A DNA stretch of 64,000 nucleotides, from positions 4,931 through 68,930 of the forward strand of contig NZ_JAQIFT010000013.1 of the NCBI RefSeq assembly GCF_027857615.1, given 5' to 3'. This document shows positions 7,457-16,979 of the stretch, piece after piece; the first letter of the stretch is position 1, and each line of letters starts with the position of its first letter. This DNA comes from Holtiella tumoricola. GTDB lineage: Bacteria; Bacillota; Clostridia; Lachnospirales; Cellulosilyticaceae. Below the pieces are notes generated by a model. That model saw only the letters and a program-made list of their open reading frames with translations. It had not been told where the DNA came from and ran no database searches. Made by a program: the position numbers and the translations under genes.

Positions 7457-8680
7457 TTATTTAGCTAAATGGGTTGCACATACATAAGCTGTTGAAAAAG
7501 CTGCTTGTATATTGTACCCACCTGTATCACCGTCAATATCTAACACTTCTCCAATACAATAAAGACCTTTTTGTTTACGACTTTCCATTGTAGTTGGATT
7601 AATTTCTTTAAGAGAAATACCACCGGCTGTTACCATAGCAGAATTCATTCCACCAATACCTGAAAGATTAAAGGTACATCTTGTCAGTTCTGTTACAAGC
7701 ATCTCCCTTTCCTTTTTAGAAAGTCTTGCACAGGTCTGGTCATTTGGAATACCTAAATGTTCTAAAACCGTCTCACAAAAACTACGTGTAAGTGTATCAA
7801 ATTGCTTTAAATAAGTTAATACCCCTTCTTTTCCACGCTCAGGAATCTCTTTTGCAAATTGATCACGTACCATTTCATAAGTCATAGGATAAAGATAGTT
7901 CACTGTGAGTTGATCCCCTGGCATCATCCATCTTGTAGCATCTAAAATAACTGGACCAGAGAGCCCTTTATGTGTAAAAAGTAAACTCCCATGGCGTTCT
8001 ACTTGTTTCTTGTTCTCGTGCCACAAAGTAACGCCTGCATCTTTAAAAGATATACCTGAAAGTGCACAATAGGTACGCTCATGAGTTGTTACATAAGTTA
8101 GTGCTGGCCTAGGTTCAACAACTGTATGTCCTAAAGCACTTGCTAACCGATAACCATCTCCCGTACTTCCTAGATGAGGGAAAGATTTTCCGCCTGTTGC
8201 GACAACCACATGATCTGCTAAATAACGTTCGCCATCTTGTGTCTCCAATGTAAAAATACCATCATAGCGTTCAATATGTGATACGCCTTGATTGTATTTT
8301 ACTTCTACATTGCATTTCTTACACACCATCAATAAAGCATTCAATACATCTATACTTTTTGAACTTTTAGGAAAGACCTTACCATTTTCCCTTGTTTCGC
8401 TACTTATTCCTGCCTGTTCAAAAAATCGAATAGTATCTTCATTGGTAAAACGAGTAAGTGCACCTTTGATAAACTTCTCATGATCACCATAACGTGTAAA
8501 GAAATGTTCAATAGGACCACTATGCGTAAAATTACATTGCCCACTTCCTGATATTAATAACTTCTTACCTGCCTGTGCATTTTTCTCTAAAACAAGCACT
8601 TTTCTACCCGATTTTCCTATTTGACCCGCAGCAAAAAGCCCTGCTGGTCCAGCACCTATAACAATGGTATGATAATGCAT
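7457..8680 (-). CDS. NAD(P)/FAD-dependent oxidoreductase, HI0933/YhiN/BaiN family
   Basis: 407-residue flavoprotein. The N-terminal Rossmann motif is GAGPAGLFAAGQIG, then LLISGSGQCNFTHSG. A second dinucleotide region follows (VVATGGKSFPHLGSTGDG) and a C-terminal FAD motif GEVLDIDGDTGGYN. This family includes BaiN, implicated in bile acid 7-dehydroxylation in gut clostridia, but most members have no proven substrate, so that role should not be transferred. The ribosome site AAGGAGG is seven bases before the ATG. Read alone on the minus strand. Confidence 0.88.
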   Translation of the reverse strand: MHYHTIVIGAGPAGLFAAGQIGKSGRKVLVLEKNAQAGKKLLISGSGQCNFTHSGPIEHFFTRYGDHEKFIKGALTRFTNEDTIRFFEQAGISSETRENGKVFPKSSKSIDVLNALLMVCKKCNVEVKYNQGVSHIERYDGIFTLETQDGERYLADHVVVATGGKSFPHLGSTGDGYRLASALGHTVVEPRPALTYVTTHERTYCALSGISFKDAGVTLWHENKKQVERHGSLLFTHKGLSGPVILDATRWMMPGDQLTVNYLYPMTYEMVRDQFAKEIPERGKEGVLTYLKQFDTLTRSFCETVLEHLGIPNDQTCARLSKKEREMLVTELTRCTFNLSGIGGMNSAMVTAGGISLKEINPTTMESRKQKGLYCIGEVLDIDGDTGGYNIQAAFSTAYVCATHLAK

Positions 8681-8932
8681 AGCGTCCTCCTTCGTTTGAT
8701 TTAATCTATTTGAATCGCATAAATTTATATCTTAGTTGTTTTTTAGCAACCTTTATAGAATAACAAGAATGCTGTCGAAATGCAATGTTTTTTATCAACT
8801 TTTTTCTTTTCTCTAATCTCTCTAAGAGCTATTCACTTTTGTACAACTTCATTTATAGTTAAATTCTTCCACAAGTGTCCTAAATTTATACTGTCTACCC
8901 ATTCTTAATACAGCATAAGTACTCCTAAATAG
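8681..8932. other. intergenic region without recognised gene
   Basis: About 250 bases of AT-rich DNA between the flavoprotein and the terminator of the pgsA operon. It contains the upstream (promoter) region of the flavoprotein. No ORF with a ribosome site, repeat or known RNA was seen. Confidence 0.5.
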
Positions 8933-8970
8933 ATAAGAGGTTGATCGGAATCTTCCAATCAACCTCTTAT
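8933..8970 (-). terminator. terminator of the ftsK-fhs-folD-rimO-pgsA operon
   Basis: Thirteen-base perfect stem (8933-8945 with 8958-8970) extended by an inner GGAA/TTCC pairing, 22 bases behind the pgsA stop. The minus-strand tail is only moderately T-rich (CTATTTAGG); the plus-strand tail is TTTTAG. Confidence 0.65.
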
Positions 8971-8991
8971 TTTAGAATGTAAATTTAGTTT

Positions 8992-9564
8992 TTATTTAGA
9001 CTTTGCTTCACTTTTGAATACTTTTCGATTATCCCAAATGTATTGCCCACCTGAGACAACAGTTAAAATTAATGCTGCATAAGCTAATAAAGTAGCAATC
9101 AGTGGCCAAATACTTAACTGAATTGGAGCTAAGTATACAATAATCATGATCATTTGTACAACTGTTTTAATTTTTCCAAGTGAACCCGCTGCAATGACAA
9201 TATTTTCATTAGCAGCTACAAGACGCAAGCCTGATACTGCAAATTCACGAAGTAAAATGATTACAACAATCCAAGCTGGTAAAATTCCTGCTGGAAGGAC
9301 TGTACCTTTGTCAACAATCGCAATCATAGCAGCTGTTACAAGCATTTTATCTGCTAAAGGATCCATAAACTTTCCAAGATTGGTTACAAGGTTATATTTA
9401 CGAGCTAAATAACCATCCAAAAAATCAGTGAAACTTGCTATCACAAATATAGCAAGTGCGATCCATAAAGTAACTGGCAAGCTTAGCCATGGATTCCATA
9501 TCACAGCCATAAAAACAAACACTAATAGTATTCTTGCTAACGTAAGTTGATTAGCAATATTCAT
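8992..9564 (-). CDS. pgsA: CDP-diacylglycerol--glycerol-3-phosphate 3-phosphatidyltransferase
   Basis: Makes phosphatidylglycerol phosphate from CDP-diacylglycerol at the membrane. 190 residues with several membrane helices and the full CDP-alcohol phosphotransferase signature, DGYLAR followed by G (LGKFMDPLADK), that is D-x2-DG-x2-AR-x8-G-x3-D-x3-D, near residues 48-72. Directly downstream of rimO (28-base gap), an arrangement also common in bacilli and clostridia. A paralogue lies at 26468-27028. Confidence 0.92.
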   Translation of the reverse strand: MNIANQLTLARILLVFVFMAVIWNPWLSLPVTLWIALAIFVIASFTDFLDGYLARKYNLVTNLGKFMDPLADKMLVTAAMIAIVDKGTVLPAGILPAWIVVIILLREFAVSGLRLVAANENIVIAAGSLGKIKTVVQMIMIIVYLAPIQLSIWPLIATLLAYAALILTVVSGGQYIWDNRKVFKSEAKSK

Positions 9565-9592
9565 AACTTCATCCCCATTCTTTGTGAACTTG

Positions 9593-10933
9593 TTAGATTA
9601 AAGCCCCAATTAAATCGTAATCACTTGCTTCAGTAATTTCTACGTCTACGTAATCACCAGAAATTAACTCACCTTCAAATGGAATGAATACTTGTCCATC
9701 TATTTCAGGTGCATCTTGGTAAGAACGTGCGATATAAACATCTTCGCCTGTAAGTTTACCTTCAATGAGCACACGCATTTTTTGTCCCACTTTTTCATGT
9801 GTTAAAGCTTCTGAGATTTCATGTTGAATCGTCATAATAATATCTTTACGTTTTGCTTTAACTTCTTCATCAATTTGCTCTGTAAGACGTGCAGCAGGTG
9901 TGCCTTCTTCTTGTGAATAAGTAAATACACCTAAACGGTCAAAACGCATTTCTTTTACAAAGTTGCAAAGTACTTCAAAGTCTTCTTCTGTTTCTCCAGG
10001 GAATCCTACAATTAAAGTTGTACGAATCGCCATACCTGGAATCTCTTTGCGTAATTTTGTCATTTTAGCAATAAGCTCTGCATTTGTGCTCTTTCTTGCC
10101 ATACGTTTAAGAACTGGGTCTGCCGCGTGTTGAATTGGAATATCTAAATAGTTACACACTTTATCATTTGTTTTGATTTCTTCAATAAGTTCATCTGTAA
10201 TATTTTCTGGATAACAGTAAAGAATACGAATCCATTCAATACCTTCTACTTGTCCAAGGCGACGTAAAAGTTTTGCTAACGTTTCATCACCCGGTAAGTC
10301 TGTTCCGTATAAAGTTGTATCTTGAGCAACTAAGATGAGTTCGCTTACACCATCTTTTGCAAGACGTTCTGCTTCGTTTACAAGTTGATCCATTGGACGT
10401 GAACGGTATTTACCACGAAGAGATGGGATAATACAGTAAGTACACTTGTTATCACAGCCTTCTGCAATTTTCATATAAGCAAAGTAACCTGCTGTTGTTA
10501 AGATACGTGGCATATTTTCAATATGTTCACGGTCAATTGTATCAAAGTTTTGAACTTTAACACCGTTTTCTTTAAGCACCTCAGAAACTGTTTCAACAAT
10601 TTTGTCATAAGAAGTTGTTCCTACTACCGCATCAACTTCTGGCATTTCATCTAAAATTTCTTGTTTATAACGTTGCGCCATACATCCTGTTACGATAAGG
10701 GCTTTACATGCACCTTCTTCTTTATATTTAGCAACTTCTAATATTTGTTCGATACTTTCTCTTTTAGCATCTTCAATAAAGCAACATGTATTAACTACTA
10801 GGACCTCTGCCTCAGATTCATCTGCAATAAGTGTAAAGCCTGCTGCATTTAAGAGGCCTAACATATGCTCGCTGTCTACTAAGTTTTTGTCACATCCTAA
10901 AGATACAAAGGCAATTGTATGTTTCAAATTCAT
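9593..10933 (-). CDS. rimO: ribosomal protein S12 methylthiotransferase RimO
   Basis: Radical-SAM enzyme that adds a methylthio group to an aspartate of ribosomal protein S12. About 446 residues: an N-terminal UPF0004 domain with cluster cysteines (SLGCDKN, NTCCFIE, VTGCMAQ), a radical-SAM core CDNKCTYC, and a C-terminal TRAM domain. DKN rather than QMN in the first motif fits RimO instead of MiaB. The ATG at 10933 overlaps the folD stop as ATGA and has GAAGGAG upstream; an open frame of ten more codons lies inside folD. Confidence 0.94.
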   Translation of the reverse strand: MNLKHTIAFVSLGCDKNLVDSEHMLGLLNAAGFTLIADESEAEVLVVNTCCFIEDAKRESIEQILEVAKYKEEGACKALIVTGCMAQRYKQEILDEMPEVDAVVGTTSYDKIVETVSEVLKENGVKVQNFDTIDREHIENMPRILTTAGYFAYMKIAEGCDNKCTYCIIPSLRGKYRSRPMDQLVNEAERLAKDGVSELILVAQDTTLYGTDLPGDETLAKLLRRLGQVEGIEWIRILYCYPENITDELIEEIKTNDKVCNYLDIPIQHAADPVLKRMARKSTNAELIAKMTKLRKEIPGMAIRTTLIVGFPGETEEDFEVLCNFVKEMRFDRLGVFTYSQEEGTPAARLTEQIDEEVKAKRKDIIMTIQHEISEALTHEKVGQKMRVLIEGKLTGEDVYIARSYQDAPEIDGQVFIPFEGELISGDYVDVEITEASDYDLIGALI

Positions 10934-11781
10934 TTCTCCTTCCTCATGGCTGCTTGTACGCAATTGTGCATCAGCATAGCAATAGTCATAGGACCTACGC
11001 CTCTTGGTACAGGTGTCATGAGACTTGCAATCCCTTCACAAGATGCAAAATCTACATCACCACAAAGTTTGCCATTTTCATCTCGGTTCATACCTACATC
11101 GATGACAACGCAACCTTCCTTAAGCATATCTCCTGTAACCATTTTAGCTACACCAACAGCCACTACAAGCACATCTGCTTGTTTTATTTCTTCTTGTAAA
11201 TTTTTTGTTTTTGAATGACACATAGTTACTGTAGCATTTTCTCGTAATAAAAGCAAACTAATTGGTTTACCAACAATATTACTTCTTCCTACTACAACAC
11301 ATTTTTTACCTGTTAATGCTACATCATAACGTTTGAGTAGCTCCATAATCCCCGCTGGTGTACAGCTTACAAATCCAGGCGCTCCTACTAAAAGTGCACC
11401 TGTGTTAGCTACATGGAAACCATCTACATCTTTATATGGTGCAATGGTTGCAATTACTTTTTGCTCATCCATATGACGTGGCAATGGTAATTGTACTAAA
11501 ATACCATGAACATTCTCATCTGCGTTGAGTGTTTCAATAAGCTCTAATAAACTTTCTTCACTTGTTTCTTCTGGTAACTCATAAGAAAAAGATTTAATAC
11601 CTACATGCTCACATGCTTTTTTCTTGTTTCCAACATATACTTTTGACGCACTATTCTCCCCTACTAAAACAACTGCAAGACCAGGATAAATACCTTGGTC
11701 TTGCAATACTAGAACTTGTTCTTTGAGTTCATCTTTGATTTGGGTAGAGATAAGAGCACCATCTATGATTTTTGTCTCCAT
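10930..11781 (-). CDS. folD: bifunctional methylene-THF dehydrogenase / methenyl-THF cyclohydrolase
   Basis: Interconverts 5,10-methylene-, methenyl- and 10-formyl-tetrahydrofolate. 283 residues with the catalytic lysine in YVGNKKKACE, the DVDGFH motif, and the NADP site VVGRSNIVGKP. It sits directly behind formate-THF ligase, giving formate -> formyl-THF -> methenyl/methylene-THF in one transcript. The end overlaps rimO by four bases, so translation is probably coupled. Confidence 0.95.
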   Translation of the reverse strand: METKIIDGALISTQIKDELKEQVLVLQDQGIYPGLAVVLVGENSASKVYVGNKKKACEHVGIKSFSYELPEETSEESLLELIETLNADENVHGILVQLPLPRHMDEQKVIATIAPYKDVDGFHVANTGALLVGAPGFVSCTPAGIMELLKRYDVALTGKKCVVVGRSNIVGKPISLLLLRENATVTMCHSKTKNLQEEIKQADVLVVAVGVAKMVTGDMLKEGCVVIDVGMNRDENGKLCGDVDFASCEGIASLMTPVPRGVGPMTIAMLMHNCVQAAMRKEK

Positions 11782-11804
11782 ATACTATCCCTCTTTTCTG
11801 ATCT

Positions 11805-13478
11805 TTAGAATAAACCTGTAATAACACCTTTTTCATCAATATCAATTGCTTCCGCTGCTGGTTTCTTTGGTAGACCTGGCATAGTCATTACGTTACCTGT
11901 AAGGGCTACAATGAATCCAGCTCCTGCTGATATCCTAACTTCTTTGATTGTTGTTGTAAAGCCCTCTGGCCTTCCTAATGCTTTTGGATCATCAGATAAG
12001 GAGTATTGGTTTTTCGCCATGCATACTGGAAGATGACCAAGGCCAAGACTTTCAATACGTGTAATAGATTTTGCTGCATTTGCTTCAATAGCTATATCTT
12101 TCGCACCATAAATCTGAGTTGCAATGGTGTGAATTTTCTCTTTAATGCTTAAAGCATCATCATAAAGGTATTTAAATTCACTTGGTTTTGTTTCAAGTAC
12201 TTCAAGTACTTTCTTAGCAAGTTCAATACCTCCTTCTCCACCATGTTCCCAAACCTTAGCTGGTGCAAAGTCACAACCAAGTGCTTCGCATTTTTCTTTA
12301 ACAAAAGCTATTTCAGCTTCTGTATCTGTAATGAATTGGTTAAGTGTTACAACCACCGGTACACCAAATTTGTGTACGTTTTCAATATGTTTTTCAAGGT
12401 TTACAATACCTTGTTGAAGTGCTTCTAAATTTTCTTCTTTTAAGTCTTCTTTTGCTACACCGCCATTGTATTTAAGGGCACGGATTGTTGTTACAAGGAC
12501 AACTGCATCTGGTTTTAAATCTGCTTTACGACATTTGATATCAAAGAATTTCTCTGCACCAAGATCTGCACCAAATCCAGCTTCAGTTACAACAATATCA
12601 CCAAGTTTAAGCGCAAGTTTTGTTGCACGCACACTATTACATCCATGGGCAATATTTGCAAATGGTCCACCATGCATAAGAACTGGCGTATGTTCTAATG
12701 TTTGAACAAGATTTGGTTTAATCGCATCTTTTAAGAGTGCAGCCATAGCACCTTGTGCATTTAAATCACGTGCTGTTACAGGCTTACCTGAGTAGCTATA
12801 ACCAATGATAATATCACCAAGTTTTTGTTTAAGATCCATTAAATCTGTTGCAAGACATAAAATAGCCATGATCTCTGATGCTACAGTAATCATGAAGCCA
12901 TCTTGACGAGGAATACCATTAAGCATACCACCAAGACCTACTACAATATCTCTTAACGCACGGTCATTAAGGTCTACGCAACGTTTCCAAGTGATTGTTC
13001 TTGGGTCAATTTCAAGTACATTACCTTGGTGAATATGATTATCAATCATAGATGCTAAAAGGTTATTTACAGCACCAATTGCATGAATATCCCCTGTAAA
13101 GTGTAAGTTGATGTCTTCCATAGGTACAACTTGTGCGTACCCTCCGCCTGCTGCTCCGCCTTTAATACCCATACAAGGTCCAAGAGATGGTTCACGAAGT
13201 GCAATAATTGCATTTTGTTCAAGTTTGCAAAGTGCTTGTCCAAGCCCAACTGTAATGGTTGTTTTGCCTTCACCTGCTGGTGTTGGATTGGTTGCTGTAA
13301 CAAGGATGAGCTTGCCATCTTTATTGTCTTTAACATTTTCGAACAATTCGTGTGAGAGTTTTGCTTTATAGTTTCCGTAAAGTTCAAGACTTTCTTCTGG
13401 TATACCAGCTCTTTTAGCAACTTCTTTAATCGGGTCCATAACAGCTTCTTGTGCAATTTGAATATCAGATTTAAACAT
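11805..13478 (-). CDS. fhs: formate--tetrahydrofolate ligase
   Basis: ATP-dependent ligation of formate to THF. The P-loop TPAGEGKTT is near residue 65; LREPSLGP, KGGAAGGGYAQV and the C-terminal TMPGLPKKPAA are characteristic of the family. About 557 residues, the usual length. I place the start at 13478: AAAGGAG lies nine bases upstream, whereas the alternative ATG at 13487 is only one base from that site and would overlap ftsK. Present in acetogens and in purine-fermenting clostridia; no acetyl-CoA synthase genes are seen here. Confidence 0.95.
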   Translation of the reverse strand: MFKSDIQIAQEAVMDPIKEVAKRAGIPEESLELYGNYKAKLSHELFENVKDNKDGKLILVTATNPTPAGEGKTTITVGLGQALCKLEQNAIIALREPSLGPCMGIKGGAAGGGYAQVVPMEDINLHFTGDIHAIGAVNNLLASMIDNHIHQGNVLEIDPRTITWKRCVDLNDRALRDIVVGLGGMLNGIPRQDGFMITVASEIMAILCLATDLMDLKQKLGDIIIGYSYSGKPVTARDLNAQGAMAALLKDAIKPNLVQTLEHTPVLMHGGPFANIAHGCNSVRATKLALKLGDIVVTEAGFGADLGAEKFFDIKCRKADLKPDAVVLVTTIRALKYNGGVAKEDLKEENLEALQQGIVNLEKHIENVHKFGVPVVVTLNQFITDTEAEIAFVKEKCEALGCDFAPAKVWEHGGEGGIELAKKVLEVLETKPSEFKYLYDDALSIKEKIHTIATQIYGAKDIAIEANAAKSITRIESLGLGHLPVCMAKNQYSLSDDPKALGRPEGFTTTIKEVRISAGAGFIVALTGNVMTMPGLPKKPAAEAIDIDEKGVITGLF

Positions 13479-13479
13479 T

Positions 13480-15840
13480 CTATTCATCTCCTTTTGTAAT
13501 TGGTGTAGTATTTAGTACCTTTCTAGGTTTACTCCCTTCATCCGGGCCAACAACGCCCCTTGCTTCTAATGTTTCCATTAATCTAGATGCTCTATTAAAG
13601 CCTATTCTAAAATATCTTTGTAACATAGATATAGAGAGTTTGTCTTTACCGTTTGCTAAGTTAATTGCTTCAACAACGAGTTCATCCTCATCTGAGCTTT
13701 CAATGGCAACGGGTGGTGCTACAATGCTTTCAATAACAGATTCTTCATATTGAGCTGTTCTTGTATTTTTAACAGCCTCTACAATACTTTCAACTTCTTG
13801 ATCAGAAACAAAAGCCCCTTGAATACGTAAAGGCTTTGATTCACCAATTGGGCAGAACAGCATATCTCCCTTACCTAAGAGTTTCTCTGCACCATTAGTA
13901 TCTAGTATGGTTCTTGAGTCAATACCAGATGATACAGCAAAGGCAAGTCTTGAAGGAATATTGGCTTTAATAACCCCTGTGATAACGTCTACTGAAGGAC
14001 GTTGGGTTGCAATAACTAAGTGAATACCAGCAGCACGTGCCATTTGCGCTAAACGACAAATCGCATCTTCTACTTCTTTTGCGGCTGTCATCATAAGGTC
14101 TGCAAGCTCATCGATGATAATGATAATGCTTGGCATTTTTTGTGATGGGTCTGTTACCTTGTTATTATACCCTTTCATATCACGTACATTATTATCGGCA
14201 AAGAGTTGATAACGTTTGGTCATCTCATTTACTGCCCAGCAAAGTGCACCGGCAGCTTTCTTTGGATCAGTTACAACAGGAATCAAAAGATGCGGAATCC
14301 CATTATAAACATTAAGTTCTACTACTTTAGGATCAATCATAATTAGTTTAACTTCATCTGGAGAAGCCTTATAGAGAATGCTTGTAATCAGTGTATTGAT
14401 ACAAACACTTTTTCCTGAACCAGTGGCACCAGCTATGAGAATATGTGGCATTTTACCAATATCCGCAACGATTGGTTTACCACCTATGTCTTTCCCTAAG
14501 GCAAAAGCAAGTTTAGATGGAAAAGCTGTAAATTGGTCTGTATCGATGACATCACGTAAATAAACAATTTCACTAGATTCATTAGGTACTTCAATCCCTA
14601 CAGCAGCTTTCCCTGGAATAGGTGCTTCAATACGTATACCTGATGCTGCTAAGTTTAAGGCGATATCATCTGCTAGATTAACTATCTTACTAACTTTAAC
14701 CCCTTGTTTAGGTTGAAGTTCATAACGTGTAACTGTTGGACCTTTATGAATTTGTGTTACTTTTGCTTCTACGCCAAAGCTTAAAAGAGTTTCTTCTAGC
14801 TTCTTCGCATTCCCTAAGGAAGCACGAGAACTGCTTTTTTGTGCTGTTGCCTCACTTTTCTTAAGTAATTGAATAGAAGGAAATGTATAAGGTATTTCAT
14901 GGTGTAAAGAACCATCCATTTCCTCATCTGCATCAAACACACTACTTACAGGCGCTTCAGGATCTGTCATCAGATGTTTCATCTCTTGCTCATGATGATT
15001 AGGCTTAGACATAGATTTTTCTACTTCAGGTTCGTTGTAAATCATAGGTTCCTCATAAGTTGTTGCTTCTTCATATGCCTCATTTAATGGAGGTTCTTTT
15101 ACAGGCTCTACACCTAAGTAAATAGGTGGATGTTCAAATTTAGGTTCTTCAAATCTTGCTTCTTCATAGGTAAGATCTCCTTCTGATACAAGAACTTCTC
15201 GTGTAGGTTGCTTAGCCTTCTTCTCTTTTCTAGGTCTACATTCACGATTTGCTAAGGTTTCTTGAATTTTTGATCTAACCTCTTCGAAAGTTTCACCTAG
15301 CCAGCTTAGAATAGGAAATCTGGTTGCAATCAAAATCCAAACACCAAAACATACAAAAAGAACAATATAACTCCCTAGTAAACCTAATAAGGTTAAGAAA
15401 ACTTGTCCAATCAGTGCACCTATGTAACCACCATTTAAATAAGAAGCTGTTTTAAAGTAATCCAAACTCCATAATGCTAAAGTAGAATGATCTCCATAAC
15501 TTATAAGGTGGAAAAAGCAAACAAGCATGATCAATAATGGAATAGTATAAAATAGGAAATCAAACATTTTGTCTAAACGATGTTTAATATAGTAATATCC
15601 CATAATAATCATACCAAAAGGTAAAATATAACCTCCTATTCCAAGTAATCCTATAAACAGTCTTTTAATACCTGTCCCTATAAGACCAACTTGATTGGTA
15701 AATACACTTGCAATAATCAAAATACTAAAGCCAATTAAAGTGACCCCTATAACCTCACTTGTTAAGTCAGTACCAAGAGCCTTAGACTTTTGTGTCTTTT
15801 TCTTAGATGCTGACGACTTCTTAGTCGTTTTCTTTTTCAT
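13480..15840 (-). CDS. ftsK: DNA translocase FtsK/SpoIIIE
   Basis: Membrane-anchored hexameric DNA pump for chromosome segregation at division or sporulation. About 786 residues: a basic N-terminus (KKKTTKKSSASKKKTQ), four membrane helices (about 20-170), an acidic linker rich in Glu and Pro, and the motor with Walker A AGATGSGKSVC and Walker B IIIIIDELADLM. A C-terminal winged-helix gamma domain follows (LSISMLQRYFRIGFNRA), which reads polar sequences. The ATG at 15840 has AAAGGGG nine bases upstream. In Bacillus the same tepA-ylzJ-spoIIIE order exists, which favours SpoIIIE function. The stop is within the ribosome site of fhs. Confidence 0.95.
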   Translation of the reverse strand: MKKKTTKKSSASKKKTQKSKALGTDLTSEVIGVTLIGFSILIIASVFTNQVGLIGTGIKRLFIGLLGIGGYILPFGMIIMGYYYIKHRLDKMFDFLFYTIPLLIMLVCFFHLISYGDHSTLALWSLDYFKTASYLNGGYIGALIGQVFLTLLGLLGSYIVLFVCFGVWILIATRFPILSWLGETFEEVRSKIQETLANRECRPRKEKKAKQPTREVLVSEGDLTYEEARFEEPKFEHPPIYLGVEPVKEPPLNEAYEEATTYEEPMIYNEPEVEKSMSKPNHHEQEMKHLMTDPEAPVSSVFDADEEMDGSLHHEIPYTFPSIQLLKKSEATAQKSSSRASLGNAKKLEETLLSFGVEAKVTQIHKGPTVTRYELQPKQGVKVSKIVNLADDIALNLAASGIRIEAPIPGKAAVGIEVPNESSEIVYLRDVIDTDQFTAFPSKLAFALGKDIGGKPIVADIGKMPHILIAGATGSGKSVCINTLITSILYKASPDEVKLIMIDPKVVELNVYNGIPHLLIPVVTDPKKAAGALCWAVNEMTKRYQLFADNNVRDMKGYNNKVTDPSQKMPSIIIIIDELADLMMTAAKEVEDAICRLAQMARAAGIHLVIATQRPSVDVITGVIKANIPSRLAFAVSSGIDSRTILDTNGAEKLLGKGDMLFCPIGESKPLRIQGAFVSDQEVESIVEAVKNTRTAQYEESVIESIVAPPVAIESSDEDELVVEAINLANGKDKLSISMLQRYFRIGFNRASRLMETLEARGVVGPDEGSKPRKVLNTTPITKGDE

Positions 15841-15883
15841 ATGTATAAACCCCTTTGAACAGTCTACAAGCATAAAGCTTATA

Positions 15884-15926
15884 AAAAATAATAGATGTAT
15901 AAAGGAAAAATCCCATATACATCTAT
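15884..15926 (-). terminator. terminator between ylzJ and ftsK
   Basis: Eleven-base stem (15891-15901 with 15916-15926) followed on the minus strand by TATTTTTTAT. It suggests that the aspartokinase-tepA-ylzJ transcript ends here, at least partly, and that ftsK has its own start or depends on read-through. Confidence 0.65.
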
Positions 15927-15933
15927 CATTATA

Positions 15934-16152
15934 TCATTGAATAATTTTATTGATAAGGCTATTTTGCAATAAAGTTCCAGGTTGGAGCGAATCTACTAAA
16001 AAATCTCCAGGATTTGTAGAAAATATTCTATCTAGTATAAACCCTTCTTCTGTTTTACATGCAACCACTTCATAGCCCATATAATCTAAAATATGAAAAT
16101 CTGGCGATGCTTCTGGTGGTATATAAATAGGTTGAACAGCGTAATGAATCAC
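15934..16152 (-). CDS. ylzJ: YlzJ-like family protein
   Basis: 72 residues, soluble, function unknown. Recognised by size, the start MIHYAVQPIYIPP and its position between tepA and the ftsK/spoIIIE gene, as in bacilli and many clostridia. The ATG directly abuts the tepA stop, so translation is probably coupled. YlzJ-like proteins are linked to spore formers only by context. Confidence 0.8.
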   Translation of the reverse strand: MIHYAVQPIYIPPEASPDFHILDYMGYEVVACKTEEGFILDRIFSTNPGDFLVDSLQPGTLLQNSLINKIIQ

Positions 16153-16913
16153 TACTTATCACCTTCTTTTTCTTCTATCAATTGGTGCAATTTGTGAAGT
16201 GCTTCTTTGAGCCCTCCTACTTCATTAATAATTTTTTCTTCTACTGCTTGTTTGCCAACAAGAATAGTTCCCATATCTTTTGCAAGCTTACCTGTATCTA
16301 GCATCAATTCTCTAAAACGTTCTGAAGAAATACCAGAATTATTTGATACAAATTCTACAATACGCTCTTGCATTTGATCAAAATACTCAAATGTCTGTGC
16401 CACACCTAATACTGTTCCATTCATACGTACAGGATGAATGGTCATGGTTGCACTTGGAGTAATAAAGGCATAGTCACTAGATACTGCAATAGGGACCCCT
16501 ATAGAATGTGCCCCTCCTAGCACAAGTGAAACGACTGGCTTTTCAAAAGAAGTAATCAGTTCTGCAATCGCAAGCCCTGCTTCTACATCACCACCTACAG
16601 TATTAAGTACAACTAGAACACCTTTTATTTTTGGATCATCGGATAAACCTACTAATTGCGGAATAAGATGCTCATATTTTGTTGTCTTATTTTGTGGTGG
16701 CATACTTACATGACCTTCTACTTGTCCAATGATTGTAATACAGTGTATACCGCTACCTTCTTCTTTACTTGTAGGGAGTTGTCCAAATTCCTTTATTTCA
16801 TTGTTGGTATCATTGGCTGAAGTATTTTCATTTTGTTGTGTAGATTCATTTTTTGGTTTGTTTTCTTGAGGTTGTTTTGGTGCATCTTCGTTAAGAAATT
16901 GTGATTTTTTCAT
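16152..16913 (-). CDS. tepA: ClpP-like serine protease, TepA family
   Basis: About 253 residues. A polar, low-complexity N-terminus (Asn, Gln and Glu rich, 1-55) is followed by a ClpP/crotonase fold. The nucleophile Ser is in GGAHSIGVP and the His in MTIHPV, as in ClpP. Bacillus TepA was named for enhancing preprotein translocation; its exact substrate is unclear. The ATG at 16913 has AGAGAGG at nine bases. That ribosome site can be paired by the hairpin at 16919-16974. Lies between aspartokinase and ylzJ, the same order as Bacillus dapG-ymfA/tepA-ylzJ. Confidence 0.88.
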   Translation of the reverse strand: MKKSQFLNEDAPKQPQENKPKNESTQQNENTSANDTNNEIKEFGQLPTSKEEGSGIHCITIIGQVEGHVSMPPQNKTTKYEHLIPQLVGLSDDPKIKGVLVVLNTVGGDVEAGLAIAELITSFEKPVVSLVLGGAHSIGVPIAVSSDYAFITPSATMTIHPVRMNGTVLGVAQTFEYFDQMQERIVEFVSNNSGISSERFRELMLDTGKLAKDMGTILVGKQAVEEKIINEVGGLKEALHKLHQLIEEKEGDK

Positions 16914-16918
16914 TAAAA

Positions 16919-16974
16919 TAAGCCTCTCTTTATTTTGCTTTTTAAACTTAGTATGCAAAAAAAAGAGAGGCTTA
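16919..16974 (-). promoter_or_regulatory. intergenic hairpin masking the tepA ribosome site
   Basis: On the minus strand the arm TAAGCCTCTCTTT, starting five bases after the aspartokinase stop, pairs perfectly with AAAGAGAGGCTTA. The latter contains the tepA Shine-Dalgarno AGAGAGG. An inner TTTTGC/GCAAAA pairing extends the stem. It may be a partial terminator, since ATTTTAATG follows, or a translational gate that sets tepA output below aspartokinase. Confidence 0.6.
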
Positions 16975-16979
16975 TACAT

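Noticed and set aside
13067..13456. 129-codon ORF inside fhs on the same strand
   Set aside because: Shadow frame of formate-THF ligase, which is certain; composition is that of a translated off-frame.
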